Shown: piece after piece, positions 1-9,446 of the stretch
Numbering within the stretch: position 1 is the stretch's first letter
Layout of the letters: every line of letters starts with the position of its first letter
Assembly (NCBI RefSeq): GCF_000439375.1
Contig: NZ_ATMI01000054.1
Span: forward strand, 81,852 to 145,851
Origin: Tatumella saanichensis
GTDB taxonomy: Bacteria; Pseudomonadota; Gammaproteobacteria; Enterobacterales; Enterobacteriaceae
Length of the DNA stretch: 64,000 nucleotides
Direction of reading: 5' to 3'
Translations under genes and position numbers: made by a program
The notes under the pieces: model-generated
What the model was told of the DNA's origin: nothing
What the model saw: the letters and a program-made list of their open reading frames with translations, nothing else
Database searches by the model: none

Positions 1-265
1 ACATATATTCAATGGCATCCTGATCACCGATGTAATCCGACCCTTTTACGGTGTCGTACATATGCCATTCCCAGTTATCTTCATGGGTATTGCCGAGGGC
101 AACGGTAATCCCCCCTTGCGCGGATACAGTATGTGAACGGGTAGGAAACACTTTCGACAACAATGCACAACTCTGTCCTGACTGAGAAATCTGTAAGGCT
201 GCGCGCATACCTGCACCACCCGCCCCGATAACTACAGCGTCAAACTCTCTGACCGGCAAACTCAT
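1..265 (-). CDS. sdhA: Succinate dehydrogenase flavoprotein subunit, N-terminal part (cut by window edge)
   Basis: This is the catalytic flavoprotein of complex II, which oxidises succinate to fumarate at the cytoplasmic face of the inner membrane. Only the first ~88 residues are in the window. The ADP-binding dinucleotide fold VVIGAGGAG lies at residues 11-19. The segment [12 protein letters not shown] follows, with His45, the residue that carries covalent FAD in the family. The ATG at 263-265 directly abuts the sdhD stop codon at 266-268, so translation is probably coupled. sdhB should follow outside the window. The identification is secure. Confidence 0.97.
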   Translation of the reverse strand, partial: MSLPVREFDAVVIGAGGAGMRAALQISQSGQSCALLSKVFPTRSHTVSAQGGITVALGNTHEDNWEWHMYDTVKGSDYIGDQDAIEYM

Positions 266-613
266 TTACACACCCCACACAATAATGGTTCCATAAAGGA
301 CATACGTCAGTAACGCCACGACGATCAGGCCCTGTAATACTAGGCGCACTGCCACTTGCTTAATATAATCTGTCAGTACTTGCCATAAGCCGATCCAGGC
401 ATGGACCAAAATTGACAGTAAGGTCAGCAGGGTAAATACCCGCGTAAAGGTGTGGGAGAAAAAGCCGTGCCAACTCTGATAAGTGAGTGGCCCTGAAATG
501 ATCAAGAAGCCAATAATAAAGAACACGTAGAGGGCAATCACGATGGCTGCGCCCCGTAGCAGTAACCAGTCATGAATACCGTTACGCCCCAGTGCTGATG
601 CGCTGTTTACCAT
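266..613 (-). CDS. sdhD: Succinate dehydrogenase membrane anchor subunit SdhD
   Basis: This is a small membrane anchor of complex II that helps form the quinone site and haem b pocket. The protein has 115 residues, the same as the E. coli subunit. It has three hydrophobic helices at roughly residues 17-40, 58-80 and 90-112. His71 and Tyr83 are present at the positions used in E. coli for the haem pocket and ubiquinone contact. Its start overlaps the end of sdhC by 7 bases and its stop touches the sdhA start, a tight operon sdhC-sdhD-sdhA. Confidence 0.97.
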   Translation of the reverse strand: MVNSASALGRNGIHDWLLLRGAAIVIALYVFFIIGFLIISGPLTYQSWHGFFSHTFTRVFTLLTLLSILVHAWIGLWQVLTDYIKQVAVRLVLQGLIVVALLTYVLYGTIIVWGV

Positions 614-996
614 ACTAAAACCCCCGCCAGAACCGCTAGTACGATCGTGATAATAAAAGATGCTTTTGCAGAACGTTGCCCCGCGGCCAGTGTTTCATCA
701 AGTACGCCAGTTTCCATCAGCAAATGACGGATACCGCCGACAATATGATAGGCCAGTGCGGTGACAATGCCCCACAGGATCAGTTTGACAAACAGATTGC
801 TAAAAATGGCCGATGCTTGTTGAAACCCCTCAGGGGAAGAGAGAGAAAGTCCGAGTAACCAAAGCAGAATACCGACGGCAGCAAACGTAATCACACCGCT
901 GATACGGTGGAGGATAGAGGCTATTGCCGTCACGGGAAAGCGGATCGTCGACAGATCCAGATTGACAGGTCTTTGTTTTTTCACGATTTTGCCCAC
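607..996 (-). CDS. sdhC: Succinate dehydrogenase cytochrome b556 subunit SdhC
   Basis: This is the large membrane anchor of complex II, first gene of the leftward sdh operon. It has 129 residues, the family length. The conserved opening [11 protein letters not shown] is followed by Ser27 and Arg31 (quinone site) and His84 (haem b ligand), all at E. coli numbering. Three membrane helices are clear. The start is GTG at 994-996; no nearby ATG in frame would give the conserved N-terminus. A sigma-70-type promoter lies about 165 bases upstream. Confidence 0.96.
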   Translation of the reverse strand: MGKIVKKQRPVNLDLSTIRFPVTAIASILHRISGVITFAAVGILLWLLGLSLSSPEGFQQASAIFSNLFVKLILWGIVTALAYHIVGGIRHLLMETGVLDETLAAGQRSAKASFIITIVLAVLAGVLVW

Positions 997-1576
997 ACAC
1001 AGCTCTTTATTATTTTAGCTTCCTCCGGCCCTGCCGGAAACGCAAAAATCTGCATCACTTCTCTGACTTTCACGAAACCAGTTCAGTCACATCCAGTGTT
1101 AAATGACGGGTAAAAACGCTGGGTGGCTCCTGATCACAGGATTTCCGGAGACCTATTGCGAGTATAGGGAGATCACATTCTGATTACAATTGACCTACAA
1201 ATTGTTTGGTCATCTTTCGCCAAAATAGTGATCCGCATCACGATATAAGCACATCATGCCGCGCCTTGCCTCGATTTTACATAAATAAAACATATATTTC
1301 ACAAATGCGATGGTATTACCATTATGATAGCTTAGGCGACGGGGATAGACTTTCCCAGACCTGTAAGTTATATAACTGATTGGGGAAGAAAATGCTAAGG
1401 CAATGATAACTGAACCCCAAATGTCAGCAGACAGACGCAATGTCATTGACTTTGTCGGCACAGAGGATGGCTGGCGTTGTTATACAGAGTGGTAAGTTGT
1501 GCCTGTTTTTTAAAAAGCGAGTAACACGCATAATTTGGCGTTTGCGGCATACCTGCCGACGCTAAAGGAGACCAAA
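997..1576. other. sdhC/gltA divergent control region
   Basis: This 580-base non-coding stretch separates the leftward sdh operon from rightward gltA. It is AT-rich between about 1180 and 1400. It holds the candidate sdh promoter (1161-1189), a 13-base inverted repeat ATGGTATTACCAT near 1309-1321, and a weak CATAAT -10 element at 1529-1534 for gltA. In E. coli the equivalent region is controlled by ArcA, Fnr and CRP, but I could not confirm individual sites by eye. No convincing gene is present. Confidence 0.6.
1161..1189 (-). promoter_or_regulatory. Candidate sdhC promoter
   Basis: On the minus strand there is a -35 TTGTAA and a -10 TATACT separated by 17 bases (complement of 1184-1189 and 1161-1166). 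This would give an sdh leader of about 155 bases before the GTG start. The location agrees with the single promoter upstream of sdhC in E. coli. The box match is seen directly; activity is inferred. Confidence 0.6.
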
Positions 1577-2860
1577 ATGACAGACAAGAAAGTAACGCTG
1601 ACTCATGACGGTGCAGAGCCGTTAGTCCTCGATGTTCTAGAAGGGACATTGGGTCAGCAGGTAGTGGATGTTCGTACTTTGGGAAACAGTGGGTTATACA
1701 CTTTTGACCCGGGCTATACCTCGACCGCCTCCTGCGAATCGAAGATCACCTTTATCGACGGTGACGCCGGTATCCTGTTGCATCGCGGCTATCCTATCTC
1801 ACAGTTAGCGACCCATTCTAACTACCTCGAAGTCTGTTATATCCTACTGTACGGGGAAACCCCGACTGTTGAACAGTATGAAAACTTCCGCACCACGGTA
1901 ACCCGTCATACCATGGTCCATGAGCAGATTACTCGGTTGTTCCACGGTTTCCGCCGCGATTCACACCCGATGGCAGTAATGTGCGGCGTCACTGGGGCAC
2001 TGGCTGCCTTCTATCATGACTCATTGGACGTGAACAATGAACGCCACCGTGAAATCGCCGCTTTCCGTTTACTGTCAAAAATGCCAACGGTAGCAGCCAT
2101 GTGTTACAAGTATTCCCTCGGCCAGCCGTTCGTGTATCCGAAGAATAATCTTTCCTATGCCGGAAACTTTCTGCATATGATGTTTGCCACCCCTTGCGAA
2201 GAGTATGTGGTCAATCCTGTGTTGGAAAAAGCCATGGACCGTATCCTTATCCTGCATGCGGATCACGAGCAAAATGCGTCAACCTCGACCGTGAGAACGG
2301 CAGGCTCTTCTGGTGCCAATCCGTTCGCCTGTATCGCCGCAGGGATCGCCTCTCTTTGGGGGCCGGCCCATGGCGGTGCTAACGAAGCGACCCTGCACAT
2401 GCTTGAAGAGATCCAGACTGTTGAGCATATCCCTGAATTTATCCGCCGCGCCAAAGACAAAAATGACTCTTTCCGCCTGATGGGCTTCGGTCACCGCGTC
2501 TACAAAAACTACGATCCGCGGGCCACTGTGATGCGGGAAACCTGCCACGAAGTCCTTAAAGAATTGGATATGAAAGATGATCTGCTGGAAGTGGCCATGG
2601 AGCTTGAGCATATCGCCCTCAATGACCCTTACTTTATCGAGCGCAAACTCTATCCAAACGTAGATTTCTATTCCGGTTTGATCCTCAAAGCAATGGGTAT
2701 CCCGACCTCAATGTTTACGGTCATTTTCGCCATGGCTCGGACCGTTGGCTGGATTGCTCATTGGATTGAAATGCATGAAGAAGGTATGAAAATCGCCCGA
2801 CCACGTCAGTTGTATACCGGCTATAACGAGCGTGAATTTACCTCAAACCTATCTGAATAA
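1577..2860 (+). CDS. gltA: Citrate synthase (type II, hexameric)
   Basis: This condenses oxaloacetate and acetyl-CoA to citrate, the entry step of the TCA cycle. The protein has 427 residues, identical in length to the E. coli enzyme. The start is the ATG at 1577 behind the ribosome site AAAGGAG (1564-1570); an upstream in-frame start at 1535 lacks the family N-terminus. The catalytic residues are visible: His in GPAHGGAN (~265), His in FGHRVYK (~306) and Asp in PNVDFYSG (~363). It is monocistronic, with an inverted repeat just after the stop. Confidence 0.98.
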   Translation: MTDKKVTLTHDGAEPLVLDVLEGTLGQQVVDVRTLGNSGLYTFDPGYTSTASCESKITFIDGDAGILLHRGYPISQLATHSNYLEVCYILLYGETPTVEQYENFRTTVTRHTMVHEQITRLFHGFRRDSHPMAVMCGVTGALAAFYHDSLDVNNERHREIAAFRLLSKMPTVAAMCYKYSLGQPFVYPKNNLSYAGNFLHMMFATPCEEYVVNPVLEKAMDRILILHADHEQNASTSTVRTAGSSGANPFACIAAGIASLWGPAHGGANEATLHMLEEIQTVEHIPEFIRRAKDKNDSFRLMGFGHRVYKNYDPRATVMRETCHEVLKELDMKDDLLEVAMELEHIALNDPYFIERKLYPNVDFYSGLILKAMGIPTSMFTVIFAMARTVGWIAHWIEMHEEGMKIARPRQLYTGYNEREFTSNLSE

Positions 2861-2868
2861 CCTTTATG

Positions 2869-2890
2869 AAGGTGCCTGCAGGCACCTTCA
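2869..2890. terminator. Inverted repeat after gltA
   Basis: The arms GAAGGTGCCT and AGGCACCTTC form a near perfect stem between the convergent gltA and the shikimate dehydrogenase-like gene. There is no clear T-run on either side, so it may be a weak or factor-assisted bidirectional terminator. Confidence 0.55.
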
Positions 2891-2911
2891 GTCTGTCACC
2901 GTCCGGCCACG

Positions 2912-3766
2912 TTATCCGGTGAATAAGTCCTCAAGAACCTTGCGCATCGGCGCCTTATCGGCCTCCACCTCAAACCAGTAAGTCAGGTTGAGTGCACCTT
3001 GGTTAACCAGCATATTCAGCCCATTGAGGGTGCGACAGCCTTTCTCCTCTGCTAAGCGCAACAAACGGGTCTGTGGCGGGTTAGGGATCACATCGGCGAC
3101 AAACAGCGCAGATCGCAGGCTATTCGCATCAATTTCCGGCATCGCTTCAGCATCGTCTAAGCCAACAGAGGTGGCATTTACCAAAATGTCTTGGTCTTCA
3201 GCAATGCTGATCCCCGGCGTCCAGTGGACAAAATGGGCATCTGCGGACGTATTGTCTTTGATCAGATCGGCCAGTGCCTGGCCCTTCTCTTTATCTCGGT
3301 TAATAATGGTGATCGATTTTGCTCCGGCTAAGGCGGATTCCACCGCAATCGCCCGCGCCGCGCCACCAGCACCGAGCAGCGATAAAGATTTATCGTTAAT
3401 ATCAATCTGTTCAATCAGCGCTTCAACAAATCCTTTACCGTCAGTATTCTCACCAATCAGTTTACCGTCACGAATAATCACACAGTTGACGGCACCGATC
3501 ACTTTGGCGGAGGTGCCTAACTCATCAATATACTCAATGATCGCCTGTTTATTCGGGATAGAGCAGTTGAAGCCACGCCAGCCCATGGCTTTAGCGCCGG
3601 CCACAGCGGCCTGTAACTGCGCTTTACCGACATCACAGTTGATATAGCGGGCGGGAATATTTTGGTGCTGGTAGGCGGCTTCCATTACGGCAACCGTGGG
3701 GTTTTCGGAACAGGGGGATGAGAAAGATCCGGTCAGTTCACTAAGAAAATTTTCTTGTTCGGCCAT
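2912..3766 (-). CDS. Atypical shikimate/quinate dehydrogenase family protein (AroE-like paralogue)
   Basis: This NAD(P)-dependent oxidoreductase of the shikimate dehydrogenase family has 284 residues. The Rossmann motif LGAGGAARAI (131-140), the cofactor loop NRDKEKG and the NATSVGL segment are present. The family's catalytic Lys (IPNK, Lys73) and Asp (NTDG, Asp109) are kept. The substrate loop is unlike housekeeping AroE: one extra residue and SSPCSENP instead of the usual I-x-H-S-x-S-P, so one of the two shikimate-binding serines is Asn22. This suggests a paralogue with another or broader polyol-acid substrate. It stands alone, convergent with gltA. The ribosome site AAGGAG lies 6 bases before the ATG. 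Family is certain; substrate is unknown. Confidence 0.85.
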   Translation of the reverse strand: MAEQENFLSELTGSFSSPCSENPTVAVMEAAYQHQNIPARYINCDVGKAQLQAAVAGAKAMGWRGFNCSIPNKQAIIEYIDELGTSAKVIGAVNCVIIRDGKLIGENTDGKGFVEALIEQIDINDKSLSLLGAGGAARAIAVESALAGAKSITIINRDKEKGQALADLIKDNTSADAHFVHWTPGISIAEDQDILVNATSVGLDDAEAMPEIDANSLRSALFVADVIPNPPQTRLLRLAEEKGCRTLNGLNMLVNQGALNLTYWFEVEADKAPMRKVLEDLFTG

Positions 3767-3805
3767 CAGAAACTCCTTGTTGAGAAACTTCTTTAAGCCT
3801 TAAAC

Positions 3806-3834
3806 AGAATAGTCACCCTGTCAACCAACCGAAA
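3806..3834 (-). promoter_or_regulatory. Candidate promoter of the AroE-like gene
   Basis: On the minus strand, TTTCGG and TATTCT are spaced by 17 bases (complement of 3829-3834 and 3806-3811). The predicted start is about 30 bases before the ATG. The -10 is good and the -35 poor, as expected of an activated promoter; a palindrome sits immediately upstream. Confidence 0.4.
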
Positions 3835-3838
3835 TTTT

Positions 3839-3857
3839 ATATTATGAATCATAATAT
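3839..3857. promoter_or_regulatory. Perfect 9+1+9 palindrome, operator candidate
   Basis: ATATTATGAATCATAATAT is a perfect inverted repeat around one central base. It is centred about 49 bases before the inferred start of transcription of the leftward AroE-like gene. That position suits an activator, although the regulator is not encoded nearby. It is not a terminator because it lacks GC in the stem. Confidence 0.45.
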
Positions 3858-3901
3858 TTCCCGGTCACGCGCTCAGACGAAACCGGGAGCAGGGAGCCCT
3901 G

Positions 3902-4636
3902 TTAGGCAGTAACGTCGATCTTTTCGCGGCTGAACGCATCACGTAAATGACGGGCGAACTCCAGGGCATGCTCGCCATCACCGTGCAGACAAACCGTTTG
4001 TGCATTGACCTTGACGGTTTCTCCGCTAATGGCGCGGACTTCACCGTGCTTCACCATACTCAGTGTTTGCGCTATCGCCTGCGCACTATCGCTAAGCAGC
4101 GCACCGGGCTGACTGCGTGCCACCAGTTGTCCCGAGGCGGTATATCCACGGTCAGCGAACACTTCCTCGCGGGTGACTAGACCATAACGCTGACCGGCAG
4201 TGATCAGTTCACTGCCCGCCAGTCCCACCAGTACCAGTGATGGATTGGCAGCATGGATCGCGGCGGCGATCGCATCCGCCAGCTGTGGTTCTACCGCTGC
4301 CTGGTTGTAGAGCATACCGTGAGGTTTAACATGGGCTAAGGTCATTCCCTCGCTGACGGCAATCTGCTGTAGTGCACCAATCTGATAGAGTTGCTGCGCA
4401 TAAACCTCCTCCGGTGGCAATGTCATGGCAGTACGTCCGAAATTCTGCCGATCCGGAAAGGATGGATGGGCCCCAATACTGACCCCGTACTGTTTTGCCC
4501 AGCGCACAGACTGTAGCATGGTCAGCGCATCGCCCGCATGGAAGCCACAGGCGATATTGGCTGAGCTCACCAGTTGTAACAGTTGCTGGTCGCCACTTGC
4601 GCCCTCACCCAAATCGGCGTTTAAATCAATCTTCAT
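3902..4636 (-). CDS. pxpA: 5-oxoprolinase subunit A (LamB/YcsF family)
   Basis: This is a component of the ATP-dependent 5-oxoprolinase that reopens pyroglutamate to glutamate. The start at 4636 gives [12 protein letters not shown] and 244 residues, the length of E. coli PxpA. A longer frame upstream has no support. Family motifs include [10 protein letters not shown] near residues 33-42, GAHPSFPD and [12 protein letters not shown]. The ATG overlaps the end of pxpC as ATGA (4633-4636), so the operon pxpB-pxpC-pxpA is translationally coupled. Confidence 0.96.
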   Translation of the reverse strand: MKIDLNADLGEGASGDQQLLQLVSSANIACGFHAGDALTMLQSVRWAKQYGVSIGAHPSFPDRQNFGRTAMTLPPEEVYAQQLYQIGALQQIAVSEGMTLAHVKPHGMLYNQAAVEPQLADAIAAAIHAANPSLVLVGLAGSELITAGQRYGLVTREEVFADRGYTASGQLVARSQPGALLSDSAQAIAQTLSMVKHGEVRAISGETVKVNAQTVCLHGDGEHALEFARHLRDAFSREKIDVTA

Positions 4637-5562
4637 GACTCTGAAAGCCCCCATTTCATCATATCAAGTACATGTTGCTGGTGCTGCTTGGCCTCACGGG
4701 CCTGCTGCAAGGTGCAGTGGACAAAGTGGATCGGCTCTCCCGGACGGATCTGTGCCAGATGATACAGATCACTGGCGATCACCGATCCGATCCGCGGATA
4801 GCCCCCGGTCGTCTGGGCATCCGCCATCAGTACCACCGGTTGCCCACCGTTGGTCACCTGAATAGTGCCAGGCAACACGGCATGGGATAATAGCTCTCGG
4901 CCTTCGGGGCGATGGAGTTGGCGTCCCTGCAGGCGGTAACCCATGCGGTTACTTTGTGTGGAGAGGACCCAACCGGTGCGCCAGAAGGCCTGCTGTGATT
5001 CGGCGCTAAATTCATGGTATTCCGGTCCAGGGATCACCCTGACCCGGTTCCCCCACAATAACTGGCGGACGCCAACAGAAGCCGAAAAACGCCGCGTCGC
5101 GGGATGTAATGGCAAACTGTCGCCGTCTTTGAGGTATCGCCCTTGCCAGCCACCGAATCCGGCTTTGAGATCGGTGCTGCAGGAGTCCATCACCTGCGGC
5201 AAGTCAAAGCCACCGTTAATCGCCAGATAACTGCGGACACCACGGATAGCCCGGGTCAGGGTCAATACCTGCCCGGCGCGGGCAAAGGTCCGCCAGCCCG
5301 TCCAGACCGTCGCACCGTCCAATTCGGCCTGACAGCCAGCTCCAGTCAGTGCAAACCAACTGTCACGTTCAAAACGAAAACGACACTGTCCGAAGGTGAT
5401 TTCCAGTACTGCGCTGCTTTCTGGGTTGCCGACCAATAAGTTAGCGGTTTTCATCGCCGGTAAATCCAGTACGCCGCTGAGGCTGACACCCGATTGCCCA
5501 TAACTGAAACGTCCGGCATCTTGAACGGAAGTGGCCATTCCGGCCCGAAGGAGCGTTAGCAT
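4633..5562 (-). CDS. pxpC: 5-oxoprolinase subunit C (carboxyltransferase-type)
   Basis: This subunit of the PxpABC 5-oxoprolinase belongs to the AHS2 / urea-amidolyase-like carboxyltransferase family. It has 309 residues versus 310 in E. coli. It opens [18 protein letters not shown], the hallmark N-terminus, and contains [19 protein letters not shown] and the C-terminal [12 protein letters not shown] segment. It overlaps pxpB by 7 bases and pxpA by 4. The operon order matches E. coli. Confidence 0.96.
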   Translation of the reverse strand: MLTLLRAGMATSVQDAGRFSYGQSGVSLSGVLDLPAMKTANLLVGNPESSAVLEITFGQCRFRFERDSWFALTGAGCQAELDGATVWTGWRTFARAGQVLTLTRAIRGVRSYLAINGGFDLPQVMDSCSTDLKAGFGGWQGRYLKDGDSLPLHPATRRFSASVGVRQLLWGNRVRVIPGPEYHEFSAESQQAFWRTGWVLSTQSNRMGYRLQGRQLHRPEGRELLSHAVLPGTIQVTNGGQPVVLMADAQTTGGYPRIGSVIASDLYHLAQIRPGEPIHFVHCTLQQAREAKQHQQHVLDMMKWGLSES

Positions 5563-6212
5563 TGGCCCTCCTTTTGCGGGACAAAACGCACAGTGTCCCC
5601 CGGTGCCAGTAACACCGCCGGGTCACGTTCAGGGGAAAACAGCGGTACTGATGCGAGGCCAATCAGCTGCCAGCCCCCGGGAGTCGGCAATGGATAAATT
5701 CCGGTCTGACTGCCACCAATCCCTACACTGCCTGCAGGCACAGCAACACGCGGTTCAGCGCGACGCGGGCAGTGAATTTTCGGGTTGAGTCCCGCCATGT
5801 AAGGGAAGCCCGGCTGGAAGCCGATAAAATAGACCGTATACTGGCCGCTGCTGTGTAACTCCACCACCTGAGAGGGGCTCAGTTGACTGTGGCGTGCCAC
5901 CTCCTGCAGGTCCGGACCGCCGTCGCCACCGTAAATTACTGGCACATCAATGGTGCGGGACTCAGGAATATCCGCACTGCTCCCCTCCCAGTCACGGCGA
6001 AGCTGATCCAGAGCCTGTTCAGCATCTGCCGGAATATCCCAGAGGATCACGGTCAGATTATTCATACCCGGAATAGCCTGACGCACCTGCGGTTGGCTAC
6101 CAAGTCGGCGTACCAATCCCCAAATTTTTTGCTGCGAGGCCAAGGTGACCGGTGGAGATAACTCCATGACCAGTGCCTGCTCTCCCAACATATAGTATTT
6201 GATTTGCTGCAC
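5556..6212 (-). CDS. pxpB: 5-oxoprolinase subunit B (AHS1 domain)
   Basis: This is the first gene of the pyroglutamate-opening operon. It has 218 residues, the same as E. coli. The AHS1-domain motifs GGDGGPDL (~110), [11 protein letters not shown] (~140), [14 protein letters not shown] and TPGGWQLIG are all present. It pairs with PxpC to form the catalytic module. Unlike in E. coli, a 220-base gap separates it from nif3 upstream, so it may have its own promoter. Confidence 0.96.
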   Translation of the reverse strand: MQQIKYYMLGEQALVMELSPPVTLASQQKIWGLVRRLGSQPQVRQAIPGMNNLTVILWDIPADAEQALDQLRRDWEGSSADIPESRTIDVPVIYGGDGGPDLQEVARHSQLSPSQVVELHSSGQYTVYFIGFQPGFPYMAGLNPKIHCPRRAEPRVAVPAGSVGIGGSQTGIYPLPTPGGWQLIGLASVPLFSPERDPAVLLAPGDTVRFVPQKEGQC

Positions 6213-6386
6213 AACCTGTCTCCGTACAACCCTCGCCCTTCAGGGCGATTACCTGAATCGGTGCTTTTCGCACACAAGTTTGTCTCTACCGTTATCCGTA
6301 ACGACAGGTTTTGTGTCAACATTTTTAATAATTAACTGAAAATGAAATATCTTTTGGTGGGAAGTTCAGTGAGGCAATATAGCGAT

Positions 6387-6409
6387 CATCCGCCACTGTG
6401 CGGCGGATG
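6387..6409 (-). terminator. Hairpin downstream of nif3
   Basis: CATCCGCC and GGCGGATG pair around a 7-base loop in the gap between nif3 and pxpB. No T-run follows on the minus strand, so it is either a weak terminator or an RNA-processing hairpin that partly isolates pxpBCA from the upstream genes. Confidence 0.45.
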
Positions 6410-6432
6410 AGGCAGAGACCATAACAGTCGCA

Positions 6433-7176
6433 TTACGCTGGGTTATCAATATCGACAAAGGTCACGTTAAGGCCCTGTTCCGCTGCCAACCATTCTCCCA
6501 GAGCTCGTACACCGCCACGCTCAGTGGCATGGTGGCCAGCGGCATAGAAGTGAAGGCTACGCTCACGGGCAACATGAATGGTTTTCTCCGAGACTTCACC
6601 GGTGATAAAGGCGTCCACCCCGAAGTCAGCGGCCTCATCGATAAAGCCCTGTCCGCCCCCAGTACACCAAGCAATCCGCTCAATCTTTTGCGGGGCATTA
6701 TCGCCACACCACAGCGGTTTACGTCCCAATTTCTGCTCAATAAGATGGCCGAAAGCAGCGCCATCCAGCGGCTGATCCAGACGGCCATAGGGTACCAGCG
6801 GGGCAATCTCTCCCTGCACGTGAATACCTAGCAGCGCCGCCAATTGTGCGTTGTTGCCTAACTGCGGATGTGCATCCAGCGGAAGATGCCAGCCATAAAG
6901 GTTGATATCGTGGCTCAACAGGGTGCGCAGACGCTGGCGTTTCATACCAGTGATTTGCGGCGCTTCATTTTTCCAGAAGTAACCATGATGAACGATCACC
7001 GCATCTGCCTTCAGCCTGACGGCTTCGTCAAGTAATGCCTGACAGGCAGTCACGCCGGTAACAATTTTCTGTACCTCCGGGCGACCCTCGACCTGCAGAC
7101 CATTAGGGGCGTAATCACTGAAAGTTTTGCTGTTCAGTTGTTGATTAATGACGGCTTCTAACTGGATATTGTTCAT
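6433..7176 (-). CDS. ybgI: Nif3-like dinuclear metal centre protein (YbgI)
   Basis: This is a conserved Nif3/DUF34 protein of 247 residues, equal to E. coli YbgI. It forms a toroidal hexamer with two metals per subunit in the family; its precise cellular role is unsettled. Metal-site motifs are VIVHHGYFWK (His63-His64 region), WHLPLDAHP and the C-terminal AGHHATERGG. It lies 8 bases after phrB and reads as the third gene of ybgA-phrB-ybgI. Confidence 0.95.
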   Translation of the reverse strand: MNNIQLEAVINQQLNSKTFSDYAPNGLQVEGRPEVQKIVTGVTACQALLDEAVRLKADAVIVHHGYFWKNEAPQITGMKRQRLRTLLSHDINLYGWHLPLDAHPQLGNNAQLAALLGIHVQGEIAPLVPYGRLDQPLDGAAFGHLIEQKLGRKPLWCGDNAPQKIERIAWCTGGGQGFIDEAADFGVDAFITGEVSEKTIHVARERSLHFYAAGHHATERGGVRALGEWLAAEQGLNVTFVDIDNPA

Positions 7177-7184
7177 CAGTACTG

Positions 7185-8627
7185 TTATTCCTCTGAGTTC
7201 TGACCTTGCTTACGGGCGGCCTCATAGGCCTGCAACGTAGTTTGACGCACCTTTTTGTGTTCGACAACCGGTTGCGGGTAATCCAGCGTAACCTGATGCT
7301 TTTTCGCCCATGTCCAAGGGTCATGGATAGCTTTACCCGGAACTTGATCCAACTCAGGGATCCAACGACGGATAAACTCCCCTTCAGGGTCAAAACGTTC
7401 GCCCTGCAATTGGGGATTAAAGATACGGAAATAGGGGGCGGCATCGGTGCCGGTTGAAGCTGCCCATTGCCAGCCACCGTTGTTGGCGGCTAAGTCGCCG
7501 TCCAGCAACTGTGACATAAAGTAACGCTCCCCTTCCCGCCAGTCGATCAGCAGATCTTTTACCAGAAAGCTGGCGACAATCATCCGCAGGCGGTTATGCA
7601 TCCAGCCGGTGGTGTTCAACTGTTTCATGGCGGCATCGACAATCGGATAACCGGTTTTTCCTTGCTGCCAAGCGGACAAATGCTTTTTATCCTTGCGCCA
7701 CTCAATATGACGGGTCCAGTCGGTATAAGGCTGATGACGGCACAAGCGGGGATGAGCCACCAGCAAATGCCGATAAAATTCGCGCCAAAAAATCTCGTTC
7801 AACCACACTGCGCCTTTACCGCCGCTGAGTGCATCGGGGTTATCCCGTAAAATACGGTGCAGACATTGACGGGCCGATAGCTGACCAGTAGCCAGATACG
7901 GAGATAACTCGCTGGTTCCTTTTTTGGCCGGAATATCCCGCTGCTTATCATAGTCGGCAGCATTGTGCAGGCTGAATTCTCGCAGGCGGCGCAAGGCTTC
8001 TCGTGCCCCTGCCGGGAACAGCTGTTGATCATAATGTTCCGCCATTGGCGTAAAATCAGGCACCTTATCGGCACTGATATCTTTCGGTGCAGTACGCCCT
8101 TGCGGTGCCGGGTAGCACTCGGGGAGTTCCTGACGTAACTTCGCTGCCAGTGCTTTACTGAACGGTGTGTAGACATGATACATGGTGCCTTTACCGGTAA
8201 GTACCGAGCCGGGGGGCACTAGGGTGCCATCATGAAACCCTTGGCAAGCAATGCCCTGCTCATTCAATTTTTGCTCAGCCTGGCGGTCACGCTGATGCTC
8301 ATTCAGTTCATACTGATAGTTGTAGAACAAGGCATTAACCTGAAACTGCTCCACCACTTGATACAGTACTTCAATACTATCATTGAACATCTCTGCTTCA
8401 CGGATCAGCAGCGGCACCCCGAGATGCTGAAGCTCTTCACTGAGTAGGCGTAAGCCATCGCGAATAAACGCCGCCTGCCTACCCGCCATACCGTGCTGCT
8501 GCCACTGACTGACAGTGGGGATAAACAGTGCGATGACCCGTGCTTGCGGATCCTGACAGGCTGCATACAGGGCCGGATTATCCAAGGTACGGAGGTCATT
8601 CCTCAGCCAGACAAGATGAGTTTTCAT
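7185..8627 (-). CDS. phrB: Deoxyribodipyrimidine photolyase (class I CPD)
   Basis: This light-driven enzyme splits cyclobutane pyrimidine dimers using FADH- and an antenna (MTHF in E. coli). It has 480 residues against 472 in E. coli. The N-terminal antenna domain starts HLVWLRNDLRTLDNPAL. The C-terminal FAD domain carries TGYPIVDAAMKQL, WMHNRLRMIVASFLVKDL and NNGGWQWAASTGTDAAPYFRIFNP, including the conserved Trp residues of the electron-transfer chain. It overlaps ybgA by 4 bases, so the two are coupled and share the promoter upstream of ybgA. Confidence 0.97.
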   Translation of the reverse strand: MKTHLVWLRNDLRTLDNPALYAACQDPQARVIALFIPTVSQWQQHGMAGRQAAFIRDGLRLLSEELQHLGVPLLIREAEMFNDSIEVLYQVVEQFQVNALFYNYQYELNEHQRDRQAEQKLNEQGIACQGFHDGTLVPPGSVLTGKGTMYHVYTPFSKALAAKLRQELPECYPAPQGRTAPKDISADKVPDFTPMAEHYDQQLFPAGAREALRRLREFSLHNAADYDKQRDIPAKKGTSELSPYLATGQLSARQCLHRILRDNPDALSGGKGAVWLNEIFWREFYRHLLVAHPRLCRHQPYTDWTRHIEWRKDKKHLSAWQQGKTGYPIVDAAMKQLNTTGWMHNRLRMIVASFLVKDLLIDWREGERYFMSQLLDGDLAANNGGWQWAASTGTDAAPYFRIFNPQLQGERFDPEGEFIRRWIPELDQVPGKAIHDPWTWAKKHQVTLDYPQPVVEHKKVRQTTLQAYEAARKQGQNSEE

Positions 8628-9427
8628 TCTTCCTCCACAGACGTTTTATCGGCCTCAGACGACAGATAAGGGAACAGGTAGCGCTGTGAGGCGATCCATT
8701 CATGGGGAAACTCTGCCAAACAGGCTTTCAAGGCCGCAATCGGCACAGATAACGGTAGCTCCCCTAATCGAAAACGATCAATGGTTGCCGCCAGCGCTTG
8801 ACGCTGTTCACCGCTAAGGTGGGGACGGAAATACCCTTGGATATGCATCAACACATTAGTGTGATTCTCGCGGGTTGGCGGACAGCGCAACAGCGCCATT
8901 AATTTATGGCGGTACATCAGGGCAAAGGCAGCCGGTGAAGGCCAAGACGCCATGTCAGCGACCAAGGGGCCCAGCTCGCGGTATAGTGGCTGCGAGTGAG
9001 ACAGCAGCAGGTATTTGTAGCGACTGTGAAAACGGATCAAATCGTGGGCGCTACAGCCATCGGCACAGACGGCATCAAACTCTGTCCGTGCGGAAACCGC
9101 CTCAATAAACTGCTGACGAGACTGCGGCGAAGAGAGTGCCTGTTCGGTGATCACCGGCAGGTCTTCCTCAGAGTGTTGTACCTCGGCTTCCAGTACCTCA
9201 CTGCTGTCAGCGCACGGCAGAACGATGCCACTGACCGGCCAACGCAGCAATTTCTGCCGTGAATTGAGGGCATTGAGCTGTGACGCCGATGGCGTAAGCT
9301 GCTTACGAAACGCCGACATAGGCAGTGTCTGCAAACGAAACTCCGGTGGCAAATTGGCTGCCAGTGAGGCCATGCCCCGTGTAGAAAGGGGTTCTCCGGG
9401 TACTGCTATCTGAGGAAACTGTGACAT
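8624..9427 (-). CDS. ybgA: DUF1722 protein (YbgA) with an extra N-terminal region
   Basis: The C-terminal ~150 residues match E. coli YbgA (DUF1722), for example FHSRYKYLLLSHSQPLYRELGPLVAD and NVLMHIQGYFRPHLS. The protein has 267 residues, about 100 more than E. coli YbgA. Many bacteria fuse DUF523 in front of DUF1722, and the N-terminus here (PQIAVPGEPLST) could be a worn remnant, but I see no DUF523 cysteine pair. Function is unknown; the close link to phrB in many genomes suggests a light- or DNA-repair-related role. It is the first gene of ybgA-phrB-ybgI. Confidence 0.85.
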   Translation of the reverse strand: MSQFPQIAVPGEPLSTRGMASLAANLPPEFRLQTLPMSAFRKQLTPSASQLNALNSRQKLLRWPVSGIVLPCADSSEVLEAEVQHSEEDLPVITEQALSSPQSRQQFIEAVSARTEFDAVCADGCSAHDLIRFHSRYKYLLLSHSQPLYRELGPLVADMASWPSPAAFALMYRHKLMALLRCPPTRENHTNVLMHIQGYFRPHLSGEQRQALAATIDRFRLGELPLSVPIAALKACLAEFPHEWIASQRYLFPYLSSEADKTSVEEE

Positions 9428-9446
9428 AAACCTGTACCTTATTTTA

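Noticed and set aside
2988..3647. A 219-residue plus-strand open frame opposite the AroE-like gene.
   Set aside because: Ser/Pro/Ala-rich composition without domains; the minus strand carries clear family motifs.
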